Part shown: positions 5,886 to 12,915 of the stretch, piece after piece
Layout: each line of letters begins with the position of its first letter
Numbering within the stretch: position 1 is the first letter of the stretch
Source: Candidatus Melainabacteria bacterium
Lineage (GTDB): Bacteria > Cyanobacteriota > Vampirovibrionia > Obscuribacterales > Obscuribacteraceae
Direction: 5' to 3'
NCBI GenBank assembly: GCA_003151275.1
Contig: PLXC01000145.1
Coordinates: forward strand, 1-12,915
DNA: 12,915 nucleotides
Translations under genes and position numbers: made by a program
The notes under the pieces: model-generated
What the model saw: the letters and a program-made list of their open reading frames with translations, nothing else
What the model was told of the DNA's origin: nothing
Database searches by the model: none

Positions 5886-7004
5886 CTAACGTTTTTCAAT
5901 CGGAACGTAAGTGAGGTTCGAAGGTCCTGTGTATTCAGCACGAGGACGAATCAAACGATTGTTCTCATACTGCTCGAGGACGTGAGCCGCCCAGCCTGCC
6001 ATGCGACTTACAGCAAAGATTGGCGTGAACAAATCAGTCGGGATGCCAAGCATGTAATAAACGGAAGCCGAATAGAAATCAACGTTGGCGTTGAGTTGCT
6101 TGTCATGCAAGACCATCTCTTCGATCTTTCTCGACATCTGGAACCACTTCAATTCATTGGTGCGCTTGCCGAGTTCTTCAGACATCTTGCGAAGATGAGA
6201 GGCTCTCGGATCCTCGGTCTTGTAAACGCGATGACCGAAGCCCATCACTTTTTTATGCTCTTCAAACATTTTGCTGATGAACGGTTGAACGTTCTCAAGC
6301 TTGTCGATCTTGATCAACATCTTGATCACTTCTTGATTGGCGCCACCGTGCAGAGGACCTTTGAGGGTGCCGATAGCAGCGACTATCGCCGAGTGGATGT
6401 CCGTCAACGTTCCAGCTGCCACCCGAGCGGCAAATGTAGATGCATTCAATTCGTGATCGGCGTGCAGGATGAGAGCAATGTCCAAAGACTTAGTGCTCAA
6501 ATCATCAGGCGTTTGTCCGCCCTTCAACAAATAGAGGAAATTCGCGGCAACGCTTAAATTGGGGTTTGATGCGATTGGCTCTTTGCCATTTCTGATGTTG
6601 TCCCAATAAGCAACAATGATCGGCAACTGAGCGGTGAGACGAGTAGCCTTGCGAATATTCGCTTCCCGGTCGTTGTTCTCATCGTCGGGGTCATACATTG
6701 AAAGCATCGAAACTGCTGTGCGCAGCACTTCCATAGAATTCGCTTCTTTTGGAAAAGCCTTCATCGCTTTGATCACTTCAGGCGGCACCGTGCCATTAGT
6801 GTGCAACGCTTTGGAGAGAGTCTCCAACTCTTGCTTGTTAGGCAGCCTGCCAAACCACAGCAAGTAGACGACCTCTTCGAACGTCGAATGTTCGGCGAGA
6901 TCATGTATGTCATAACCCTGATAGATCAGCCGTCCCTCTTTGCCATTTACATCGCAAATGGAAGAAGTTGCCGCTACTATGTCCTCAAGCCCTGCCTTGA
7001 CCAT
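5886..7004 (-). CDS. gltA: Citrate synthase
   Basis: A 372-residue full-length citrate synthase of the short dimer-type form common in Archaea and Gram-positive bacteria. It condenses acetyl-CoA with oxaloacetate to citrate at the entry of the TCA cycle in the cytosol. Family motifs are intact: HADHELNAST with His184, GPLHGGAN with His219, GFGHRVYK with His258, DPRA with Arg267, the catalytic Asp309 in NVDFYSASVYYMLG, and the C-terminal SRMAGW and RPRAEY blocks (Arg334, Arg353). ATG 7004 is preceded by GGGAG with 6-base spacing, the best ribosome site in the window. It is transcribed divergently from the DNA methyltransferase with 90 bp between starts. No TCA-cycle neighbour is present, so it is probably monocistronic. 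I saw no clear intrinsic terminator downstream. A 2-methylcitrate synthase is the closest alternative; motifs alone do not exclude it, but no prp genes adjoin. Confidence 0.95.
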   Translation of the reverse strand: MVKAGLEDIVAATSSICDVNGKEGRLIYQGYDIHDLAEHSTFEEVVYLLWFGRLPNKQELETLSKALHTNGTVPPEVIKAMKAFPKEANSMEVLRTAVSMLSMYDPDDENNDREANIRKATRLTAQLPIIVAYWDNIRNGKEPIASNPNLSVAANFLYLLKGGQTPDDLSTKSLDIALILHADHELNASTFAARVAAGTLTDIHSAIVAAIGTLKGPLHGGANQEVIKMLIKIDKLENVQPFISKMFEEHKKVMGFGHRVYKTEDPRASHLRKMSEELGKRTNELKWFQMSRKIEEMVLHDKQLNANVDFYSASVYYMLGIPTDLFTPIFAVSRMAGWAAHVLEQYENNRLIRPRAEYTGPSNLTYVPIEKR

Positions 7005-7094
7005 AAGGTGCTCCCGATTTCGCTGGATTCATTAGATTTACTGGATTTATACACTAAATGACAACCAGAACCTGCCGTTCATAGCCTTATTTTC

Positions 7095-9470
7095 ATGGAT
7101 CAAGCCTTGATTATTCACCCAAAGCAAATCTTACCTCTGAGCTCTGTGCCCGAAAAAGCCGAACCATTCAGCCTTCACCAGACTCGGCACGTAGCCATGA
7201 TGAAGCTGTTGAGAATTTTGAGGACGAACTTTCAAGAGCCGTGTGCTGAGATCCCAGATGCTCCTTCGCTAAATCCCTTTGATCAGTACTTGCTCGGCTT
7301 GATCGGAGCCGTCGCTCTAGCCAAGCGCTCGTTAATACCCAACCTATTGACTAATTCGCGGCTGTCCACGTTTATCTCCGCCTACGCCCTCGAAATTGGC
7401 ATCCGCGCTCCATTTTCAGATTTAACGGGATTTGCAGAAGTTGGTGCCAAGTTGTTCGAGCCATGCCTCTCGACAGGTTTCGATTCTTTTATAAACGCGC
7501 ATCAAGACAAACTTATTAAGGTGCTTGCGCAATTTCATACGCAAGCTGAACTGGATGAGCCGCTTTCGACTGGATGGCTTAAGCAATGCCTGATCAAAAC
7601 CAGTATGCCGAGCAATAACACGATGGATGGACATCGGACAAGAGCCAGTCTTGACGACCTCGGGCAATTAACACAGTGGTTTACACCGGCATGGATTGCA
7701 GATTTTCTTGTCGAAGAAAGCTTAGACGGAGAGGCTGGCGCAGTTTTCCTTGACCCCGCATGTGGTGCCGGACATTTATTGGTACCAGCACTACGCAAAC
7801 TCTTTTCTCTGAAAAAACAGAACTCTTCTGCAGTCGACGCGCTTGCCTTAATTTTGGACAAGCAGTTATTTGGCATCGACATCGATCCTCATTTACTAGA
7901 ACTGGCTAACTTTGCTTTGTATCTCCAGGCTCGTGATCTGGCCGGCATTGTCGATCTGCCCCGCGCTAATCTTCTGTCTATTGATGGTTCGGACGAAGAT
8001 CGAGCCATCGGCAGTCTCTTACTGCCGGTCGACGGACTTGCATCTTCGGCAAAAGTGTCTCATCCTGGGCAAAAAACAAAGCATATTAAAACATTGCCAA
8101 AAAAATTCGATGCCGTGGCGATGAATCCTCCTTACCTCAGCCACCGTGTCATGCCGCAAGCAATTCGAAATTTTCTCAATCGGAATTACCCCCACAGTCA
8201 ATACGATCTGTATGCAGCTTTTCTTGAACTTGGGCTGCGCTTGTTGGCGCCGGGAGGCAAACTCGCGGCCATTTGCCAGCAAAGTGTTCTCACTGTGCAA
8301 CGGTATGAGTCCTTGCGCGCCACAATGTTGAAAGACGCGGATATGGAAGTCGTTGTCCAACTGGGCTCAGGTGCGTTTGCCACCAAAAGCGGTGAAAAGA
8401 CTAATAACGCGATCATCACATTTCGCAAACGTGGGCAAGCGAAACGACAAAATCTTCGTTGCTGGCAAATTCTCACCAGAGCTGACAAGCTATCCGCCGA
8501 GACGCATGGCATCGACCATCTTCCAGCCCGAATCATCTCTTGCACCGACGCTGATAAAATTTCCGCCTTGATGCCAAAATCGCCGTTCGCCTTCTGGGCA
8601 CCACAGGAAATACTGCAGCTGTTCAAAAAACATCCAGCTTTGGAAGACAACGAAAATGGCATCATTTGCACAAACGGCTTATTTACATGCAACAACGAAA
8701 AGTTCGTTCAGCGTCACGATCAAATAGAACCGGGAACCGCGCACGATTATGTACCTTACGATAAAGGTGGAGGACACAAATGGTATCGCACCAGCCCTCT
8801 AGTTCTTTTATGGAAAAAAGATGGTCAGGAAATTCGCGAATATCGACGCAAACGGGGTCAGTCAGCGCGTCTTCCCGGAGAGGGATATTATTTCAAGCAA
8901 GGGGTGACTTACTCCTACATCGGCACGCGCGGTTTTAAGGCTCGCTTGCTCACGCCAAACTCCGTCTTCGATGTCGCCAGTTCAGCTGTATTCAGTGAAA
9001 CTGTGGACATCCTCTACATACTTGGCTTTCTCAATTCATCTTTGGCTCGCTCAATATTGGGTGTCTTAAATCCAACAATCAACTTTCAAATTGGCGATAT
9101 CCGCCGTCTGCCCTTCAAAATTCCGCAAGCGGATGTTCAGCTAGCTATATCCGATCTAGTATCAAAGGCAGTTGCGCTGGCCAAAGAGATAGAGACATTC
9201 GATCCAGGTTCACCTAGATTTAAAGGACATGTCGCTGAAAGGTATGGCGGCGATCCAATCAATGCACACGAAAAGCATCTATTCCAATGTAACGCTTGGG
9301 CTGGCGAAGAACGGTTGATTCAATCCCAAATCGACACCATTATTTTTGATATGTATGAAATCAGTAGTTCATGCCAACAGTCCATTTGCGAGGATCCATG
9401 GGTGACTCGAGGGGCGGACACTTTTGCCAAGGCCGCAGCTCTTCTCAGAACAACCTGCAGACGATGTTAG
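7095..9470 (+). CDS. PglX/Eco57I-like adenine-specific DNA methyltransferase (orphan)
   Basis: A 791-residue protein. The N-terminal ~185 residues are helical and not recognised. The SAM-binding motif DPACGAGHLL is at 220-229, preceded by FTPAWIADFLVEESL. GIDIDPHLLELA (260-271) is the acidic loop after motif I. The catalytic NPPY is at 344-347 in FDAVAMNPPY, indicating N6-adenine methylation. The C-terminal half resembles the target-recognition region of BREX PglX and type IIG enzymes: GLFTCNNEKFV (528-538), YVPYDKGGGHKWY (552-564), GVTYSYIGTRGFKARL (603-618), LNPTINFQIGDIRRLPF (658-674) and a final helix EERLIQSQIDTIIFDMYEI (738-756). It is shorter than typical PglX (about 1200 residues), and no PD-(D/E)XK nuclease motif is evident. 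No brxA/B/C/L, pglZ or restriction gene is in view. ATG 7095 lacks a Shine-Dalgarno. Target sequence and any defence role are unknown. Confidence 0.86.
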   Translation: MDQALIIHPKQILPLSSVPEKAEPFSLHQTRHVAMMKLLRILRTNFQEPCAEIPDAPSLNPFDQYLLGLIGAVALAKRSLIPNLLTNSRLSTFISAYALEIGIRAPFSDLTGFAEVGAKLFEPCLSTGFDSFINAHQDKLIKVLAQFHTQAELDEPLSTGWLKQCLIKTSMPSNNTMDGHRTRASLDDLGQLTQWFTPAWIADFLVEESLDGEAGAVFLDPACGAGHLLVPALRKLFSLKKQNSSAVDALALILDKQLFGIDIDPHLLELANFALYLQARDLAGIVDLPRANLLSIDGSDEDRAIGSLLLPVDGLASSAKVSHPGQKTKHIKTLPKKFDAVAMNPPYLSHRVMPQAIRNFLNRNYPHSQYDLYAAFLELGLRLLAPGGKLAAICQQSVLTVQRYESLRATMLKDADMEVVVQLGSGAFATKSGEKTNNAIITFRKRGQAKRQNLRCWQILTRADKLSAETHGIDHLPARIISCTDADKISALMPKSPFAFWAPQEILQLFKKHPALEDNENGIICTNGLFTCNNEKFVQRHDQIEPGTAHDYVPYDKGGGHKWYRTSPLVLLWKKDGQEIREYRRKRGQSARLPGEGYYFKQGVTYSYIGTRGFKARLLTPNSVFDVASSAVFSETVDILYILGFLNSSLARSILGVLNPTINFQIGDIRRLPFKIPQADVQLAISDLVSKAVALAKEIETFDPGSPRFKGHVAERYGGDPINAHEKHLFQCNAWAGEERLIQSQIDTIIFDMYEISSSCQQSICEDPWVTRGADTFAKAAALLRTTCRRC

Positions 9471-9532
9471 ACTAATAATGTTGAGCACATGAGATGGAAG
9501 CTTGATCGGCATCTCTAAATGGAAGATATACA

Positions 9533-11116
9533 GTGGCCCCTGACGATCATTCCCTGACCATCACACGCAAAACGTGCCTCGTGTGCAGGAAGGATTTCTT
9601 TACCACAGTTGGGATGTGTCCCACTTGTGGCGATACCAATCTCGTTGAAGTGAAACGGGACGCGTTCATCGGCAGGACGCTAGCCGACCGGTACCAAGTG
9701 GAAAGCCTGATCGGCACCGGCGGAATGGGCGTCGTCTACAGGGCCTGGCAGGAAGGTCTGAAGCGCTCTGTAGCCATAAAGGTGCTGCGGCAGCAGTTTC
9801 TCAATGACGAGATGAGTGTAAAAAGATTCCAACAAGAGGCAATCGCCGCCAGCCGCTTGCAGCACCCGAATATCGTCGCTTTGCACGACTATGGTTCGAC
9901 CGACGACGGCTACTTATTTATGGTCATGGACATAGTTGAAGGTCGTAGCCTGGCGCAGGAACAACGGGAGAAAAAGACGATTGGCGTCGAGCGAACAATT
10001 AAGATTATCGCTCAAGTTTGTGAAGCATTGGAGCATGCGCATAGAAATGGAGTCGTTCATCGAGATTTGAAACCCGGAAACATCATGTTGATGAACTTCC
10101 ATGACGATTCGGATTACGTGAAGCTGGTCGACTTCGGCATCGCGAAATTGCTGGTCAAGGAAGACGATCAAGAGTTGACGCAAAAAGGTGACGTTTTTGG
10201 CAGCCCGCTATATATGAGTCCAGAGCAATGCCTAGGCATGGACCTTGACGGACGATCGGATATTTACTCGGTCGGCGCAGTTCTGTATGAAGCTTTGACC
10301 GGTGACGTGCCTCATATGGGCAAGAACATTATTGAAACGATCGATAAGCAAATCCATCGAGAACCGCAACCGTTCAATGTTAAGCGCCCCGACATTTACA
10401 TCCCCGAACGACTGGAAGCCGTGGTCATGAAAGCCCTTGCGAAAGATCCAGCCGATCGTCAACAGAGTATGAAGGAGCTGGCGACAGAACTGCAAGCGTC
10501 AGTGCCGCGGAAAACCGAAGCCCTTAATCTGCGCTCTAAAATCGAGCCGGCAAGACAATCGACGAGGAAAAACCAGATCGTACCGATTGTTTTGGCTGTG
10601 GCACTTTTGCTCATCTGTGGTTGGGCCGGCTTCAAATTCATCCAAGGCAAAAGCGAAAACCATGCGCCATCATATACAGTACCACCGCCGCCAAGCACCA
10701 CTGAAACAAACACTTCTGGGTCAACAACGTCAGCAGTGGTTCATGGCGCAACGGCAAATCCAAGCAACGCCAGTACAGAGCCAGGATCGAATCCACCTGC
10801 TAACGTAATCCAAACCTCGCACTCTACTACAGTGCCTCCAACGAGTGTGCCGCCAAAAGCCATGGGCACTCCGGTAAAACCCGGATTGGGCTTGCAACAA
10901 CCCGGCAACGACCAAAAGACATTGAATCAAGCAAAGAGCAGTCATTTGCAAGTGCCACACCGTAAAACACCCGCTCCTAAGGCGAAAGCTAAAATCGCAT
11001 CTCCTGCAAAAGCAGATCACCGGAAAGATTTCGGCAAAACAAAAATCAAGCCGGCAAGCAAACCGACCGAGCTAGATCGTTATAAACAACTGAAAGAAGG
11101 GCTTCCAAAAGATTAA
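9533..11116 (+). CDS. Transmembrane Ser/Thr protein kinase with N-terminal zinc ribbon
   Basis: A 527-residue Hanks-type kinase. A zinc-ribbon-like knuckle (Cys15, Cys18, Cys29, Cys32) is followed by a complete kinase domain at about residues 54-320. It shows glycine loop GTGGMG (61-66), Lys83 in VAIK, the alpha-C Glu102, HRDLKPGN (176-183) with catalytic Asp178, DFG (200-202) and SPEQ (229-232), so it should be active. A membrane segment lies at about 349-368. The C-terminal ~155 residues are Pro/Thr/Ser-rich then Lys/Pro-rich, low complexity and presumably outside the cell; no PASTA or other sensor domain is seen. GTG 9533 is preceded by GGAAG with 7-base spacing. It lies 62 bp downstream of the methyltransferase and 58 bp upstream of a secreted protein, all on one strand, so they may be co-transcribed. 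Substrates are unknown. Confidence 0.93.
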   Translation: MAPDDHSLTITRKTCLVCRKDFFTTVGMCPTCGDTNLVEVKRDAFIGRTLADRYQVESLIGTGGMGVVYRAWQEGLKRSVAIKVLRQQFLNDEMSVKRFQQEAIAASRLQHPNIVALHDYGSTDDGYLFMVMDIVEGRSLAQEQREKKTIGVERTIKIIAQVCEALEHAHRNGVVHRDLKPGNIMLMNFHDDSDYVKLVDFGIAKLLVKEDDQELTQKGDVFGSPLYMSPEQCLGMDLDGRSDIYSVGAVLYEALTGDVPHMGKNIIETIDKQIHREPQPFNVKRPDIYIPERLEAVVMKALAKDPADRQQSMKELATELQASVPRKTEALNLRSKIEPARQSTRKNQIVPIVLAVALLLICGWAGFKFIQGKSENHAPSYTVPPPPSTTETNTSGSTTSAVVHGATANPSNASTEPGSNPPANVIQTSHSTTVPPTSVPPKAMGTPVKPGLGLQQPGNDQKTLNQAKSSHLQVPHRKTPAPKAKAKIASPAKADHRKDFGKTKIKPASKPTELDRYKQLKEGLPKD

Positions 11117-11174
11117 GCGACGAATCTACGAGGTACAAGACCATTGCGCACTGCAAAGAGGTTGTCGACAAGCA

Positions 11175-12359
11175 TTGCCTTGGCTCCGGCTATCTAAAAC
11201 ATTGTCTCTGGTCGTCGTGATTACTACGCTGTATCCAGTCAGCTGTTTGGGCCTTAGTGCGCCTGAGATTGAAAAATCGTTGCGATCGCAAAAAATCGTC
11301 AATCCGAGCGCGCGCATCACATCATCGTTGCTCGGAAATACCTTGTATTTGTCGATCTTTCCAGATAAAGAAATTCAAGAACCAGTCAGCACCCTGAAGA
11401 TCAGAGCCGTTTTAATGGCTAGAACAATCATGTCTGCCGACAAAACAATTCAGCGCGCTGACGTTCGATTTTACGAAAAGGTGTTAGCGGATCACTATAC
11501 GGAGATTACAGTCCGCTCGGTAGACGTAAAAGCATTTGGTGCTGGAGTCACTACAGAAGATGAGCTACTTAGCTCGCTCCTGGCCAAGACTGGCATTGGC
11601 ACAGAAACGTCTACCAGCACACCGTCCGTGGCAAGTGCGACTCCACAGACAGAAGCAGTTACTGGAAGTGAAGGTGCAAAAAAAGAAGAGCGCATGAAAT
11701 TGGCCGCGCGCATTCAATCACTCAAGTCCAAAGGAGTGGGAGTAAAGCCATTTTTAGCTCAACTTGCTGCAGCCGACGAGCTGGCGAAAAATGGCGAGTC
11801 TATTCCTCTTTCAGAAAAAATGGAACAATTGGAGGACAGTGTTACTGCCCAAGAAAAAGTTTTAGCCGAGAGAACTCGCATTGCCAGCGCACGCAACGCT
11901 CAGCCCGTAAAACCACCTCCTGCGCAAGCTCCGTCGCCGTCATCTACACGGGTGTCAAGCATGTTAGGAGGGGCCGCTGGAAACTCTCCCTATCTGAGAC
12001 TATTTGAGTCAATGGCAAAAGGCATCCAAGAAAAACTCGGCATTGACCCAGAGCTGATTCCGGAGAATGGACCGTACGTGAAGGAGCGATACAACCTGGC
12101 CTTAATGATCAAACTCAAGAGAGAGAAGGGGCTCGCCGGGGCAGGTATAATGCCAATGTGGGCGGAATGCCAAGAATTGGCCAAGGGCAATCAGGAAAGT
12201 CTAGTTGCCTACAAGATGCAAAGTATTGCCCAGGCGCTGAGACTTCCAGATCCGATGCGACACCAAGAGTGGTACCAGGCGCAAATGGAAGCTTACAGGC
12301 AACGATTGCATGAGAAACATCAAGAAGAAGAGCGAAACGAACGACACGAGCGACGTTAG
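11175..12359 (+). CDS. Secreted protein of unknown function
   Basis: I do not recognise this 394-residue protein. A signal peptide is visible: basic start (MPWLRLSK), hydrophobic SLVVVITTLY, end near residue 25 (PVSC or LGLSA). A VSC sequence near the end resembles a lipobox but has Pro at -3, so a lipoprotein is unlikely. Residues 28-135 look folded (mixed alpha/beta). A Ser/Thr/Ala-rich linker (about 140-166), a charged helical region (169-240), a Pro-rich linker (241-260) and a helical C-terminal domain (270-394) ending in a very charged Glu/His/Arg tail follow. The start is TTG 11175, the first start that retains the basic n-region; AAGAGG lies 13 bases upstream. It follows the Ser/Thr kinase by 58 bp and could be co-expressed with it. 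A functional link to the kinase is only inferred from position. Confidence 0.72.
   Translation: MPWLRLSKTLSLVVVITTLYPVSCLGLSAPEIEKSLRSQKIVNPSARITSSLLGNTLYLSIFPDKEIQEPVSTLKIRAVLMARTIMSADKTIQRADVRFYEKVLADHYTEITVRSVDVKAFGAGVTTEDELLSSLLAKTGIGTETSTSTPSVASATPQTEAVTGSEGAKKEERMKLAARIQSLKSKGVGVKPFLAQLAAADELAKNGESIPLSEKMEQLEDSVTAQEKVLAERTRIASARNAQPVKPPPAQAPSPSSTRVSSMLGGAAGNSPYLRLFESMAKGIQEKLGIDPELIPENGPYVKERYNLALMIKLKREKGLAGAGIMPMWAECQELAKGNQESLVAYKMQSIAQALRLPDPMRHQEWYQAQMEAYRQRLHEKHQEEERNERHERR
11282..11289. repeat. HIP1 octamer GCGATCGC
   Basis: The third exact HIP1 copy, within the coding region of the secreted unknown protein. Confidence 0.6.
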
Positions 12360-12478
12360 TGTCAGCGCTCTTGTAAACGGCCCGGTTTGAAGAATTAACC
12401 CGAGTCCTTTAAAAGCAATCGACTCAAATAGGGCACACGTGTTCTAATTTGTCTTGCCTCGTCGCCTTGGAGACTGTC

Positions 12479-12889
12479 GTGCCTGAAGAGGATATAGACG
12501 ATTTTGATCAAGCCCTTAAGCTGGATGTCTTAGCGGCATCACTGCGCGCAGACACGCTTCAATCTGCCGATTTGCTCGAGCAACTGGCAAGAATGCTGCA
12601 AGCCGCAGTGCCTGAAAGCGTGGAAATTTCCAGGGGCGGGTGGTTCTTATCAAAGGACCGTCCGATCGAAGAGTTGACTGTCAAATTCGATGAATATCAA
12701 TATCAAATTGTAAAACAAAAGCATGGCTCTGTCACGGCACGGTCCATGAAAGTGGTTCGCGGTGTGGTGCTAAAGACAACAGAAATTCCCGTTGAAAAAT
12801 GCATCGAAGAAATTCTCGCCGAGTTGGAAAGAATGGCTGCAAAAAATGCCCAGACACGTAGAGCTCTGAACAAATTTGTACTTGGATAG
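12479..12889 (+). CDS. Small conserved-looking cytosolic protein of unknown function
   Basis: From GTG 12479 this is 136 residues, without signal peptide or membrane segment. The first 35 residues are acidic. A helical part (LLEQLARMLQAAVPESVEI) is followed by a strand-rich part with alternating hydrophobic and charged residues, then VVRGVVLKTTEIPVEKCIEEIL and a C-terminal helix ending RRALNKFVLG. I recall similar uncharacterised proteins in Actinobacteria with a VRGIVLK-x-x-E-(L/I)-P motif, but I know no function. GTG 12479 has GGAG six bases upstream. The alternative TTG 12449 would add ten residues and has no Shine-Dalgarno. The preceding gene ends 119 bp upstream. A further frame begins three bases after the stop, suggesting an operon continuing off the right edge. 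Confidence 0.7.
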   Translation: MPEEDIDDFDQALKLDVLAASLRADTLQSADLLEQLARMLQAAVPESVEISRGGWFLSKDRPIEELTVKFDEYQYQIVKQKHGSVTARSMKVVRGVVLKTTEIPVEKCIEEILAELERMAAKNAQTRRALNKFVLG

Positions 12890-12892
12890 AAA

Positions 12893-12915
12893 ATGTTTTT
12901 TTGGAAGAAAAACAA
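12893..12915 (+). CDS. Start of a further gene cut by the window edge
   Basis: ATG 12893 lies three bases after the stop of the preceding gene, with GGA six bases upstream (12884-12886, overlapping the previous gene's end). The few visible codons read MFFWKKN and remain open to the edge. The spacing and Phe/Trp-then-Lys start are typical of a translationally coupled gene, but seven codons cannot identify it and it may be chance. Confidence 0.35.

Noticed and set aside
5877..6557. Long plus-strand open frame opposite citrate synthase
   Set aside because: It is antisense to a well-conserved enzyme with all catalytic motifs, has no ribosome site and no recognisable domain; a shadow frame.
7005..7094. 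Promoters in the citrate synthase/methyltransferase divergent gap
   Set aside because: Several TATA-like hexamers (for example around 7045-7055) exist, but none had a matching -35 at proper spacing, so no site is listed.
9491..9515. GAGATG/CATCTC hairpin between the methyltransferase and the kinase
   Set aside because: Six base pairs with a 13-base loop and no U-tract; it may be chance and does not support a terminator.
12348..12374. Hairpin overlapping the stop codon of the secreted unknown protein (GAGCG/CGCTC)
   Set aside because: The stem is short and interrupted, and it is followed only by TTGT, so it does not qualify as an intrinsic terminator.

Overview
The window looks like a chromosomal segment of an uncultured bacterium close to Cyanobacteria. 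My best guess is the Melainabacteria/Vampirovibrionia side (for example Obscuribacterales), held at moderate confidence. The reasons are: a serine/threonine kinase with an N-terminal zinc ribbon and a single membrane anchor; several secreted proteins of unrecognised family; a complete citrate synthase; frequent TTG/GTG starts; and three copies of the cyanobacterial HIP1 octamer GCGATCGC. No rRNA, tRNA, CRISPR array or intact mobile element was seen. Gene density is high and no gene-free stretch exceeds 300 bases.

Layout. The left edge cuts into a SepIVA/DivIVA-like coiled-coil gene (+, to 629). It is followed by a 15-bp tandem repeat and a strong intrinsic terminator (750-780). A secreted DUF922-type putative zinc protease (+, 792-1556) converges on a membrane-anchored class-A-beta-lactamase-like serine hydrolase (-, 1553-2659); their stop codons share the sequence CTAG. 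A perfect 10-bp inverted repeat (2677-2728) lies upstream of the hydrolase. Next is a divergent pair with only 18 bp between ATG codons: a SpoIIM-family membrane protein (-) and an RDD-family membrane protein (+). A secreted propeller-like protein (-, 4670-5590) follows, then the C-terminal remnant of a tyrosine recombinase (5616-5804).

Citrate synthase (-, 5886-7004) is transcribed away from a large adenine-specific DNA methyltransferase (+, 7095-9470). The methyltransferase resembles BREX PglX/Eco57I-type enzymes but has no recognisable BREX partner in view. A transmembrane Ser/Thr kinase (+, 9533-11116), a secreted protein of unknown function (+, 11175-12359), a small cytosolic protein (+, 12479-12889) and the start of another gene at the right edge follow on the same strand.

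How the genes fit together. Most of the left half concerns the cell envelope: septum/cell-wall coiled coil, secreted protease, serine hydrolase, SpoIIM and RDD membrane proteins. Citrate synthase is the central-metabolism gene. The possible accessory patch is the integrase remnant, citrate synthase and orphan PglX-like methyltransferase stretch. I did not find a complete new multi-gene system. The best candidates are the stand-alone PglX-like enzyme, with a Ser/Thr kinase encoded 62 bp downstream, and the dyad over the serine hydrolase start region.
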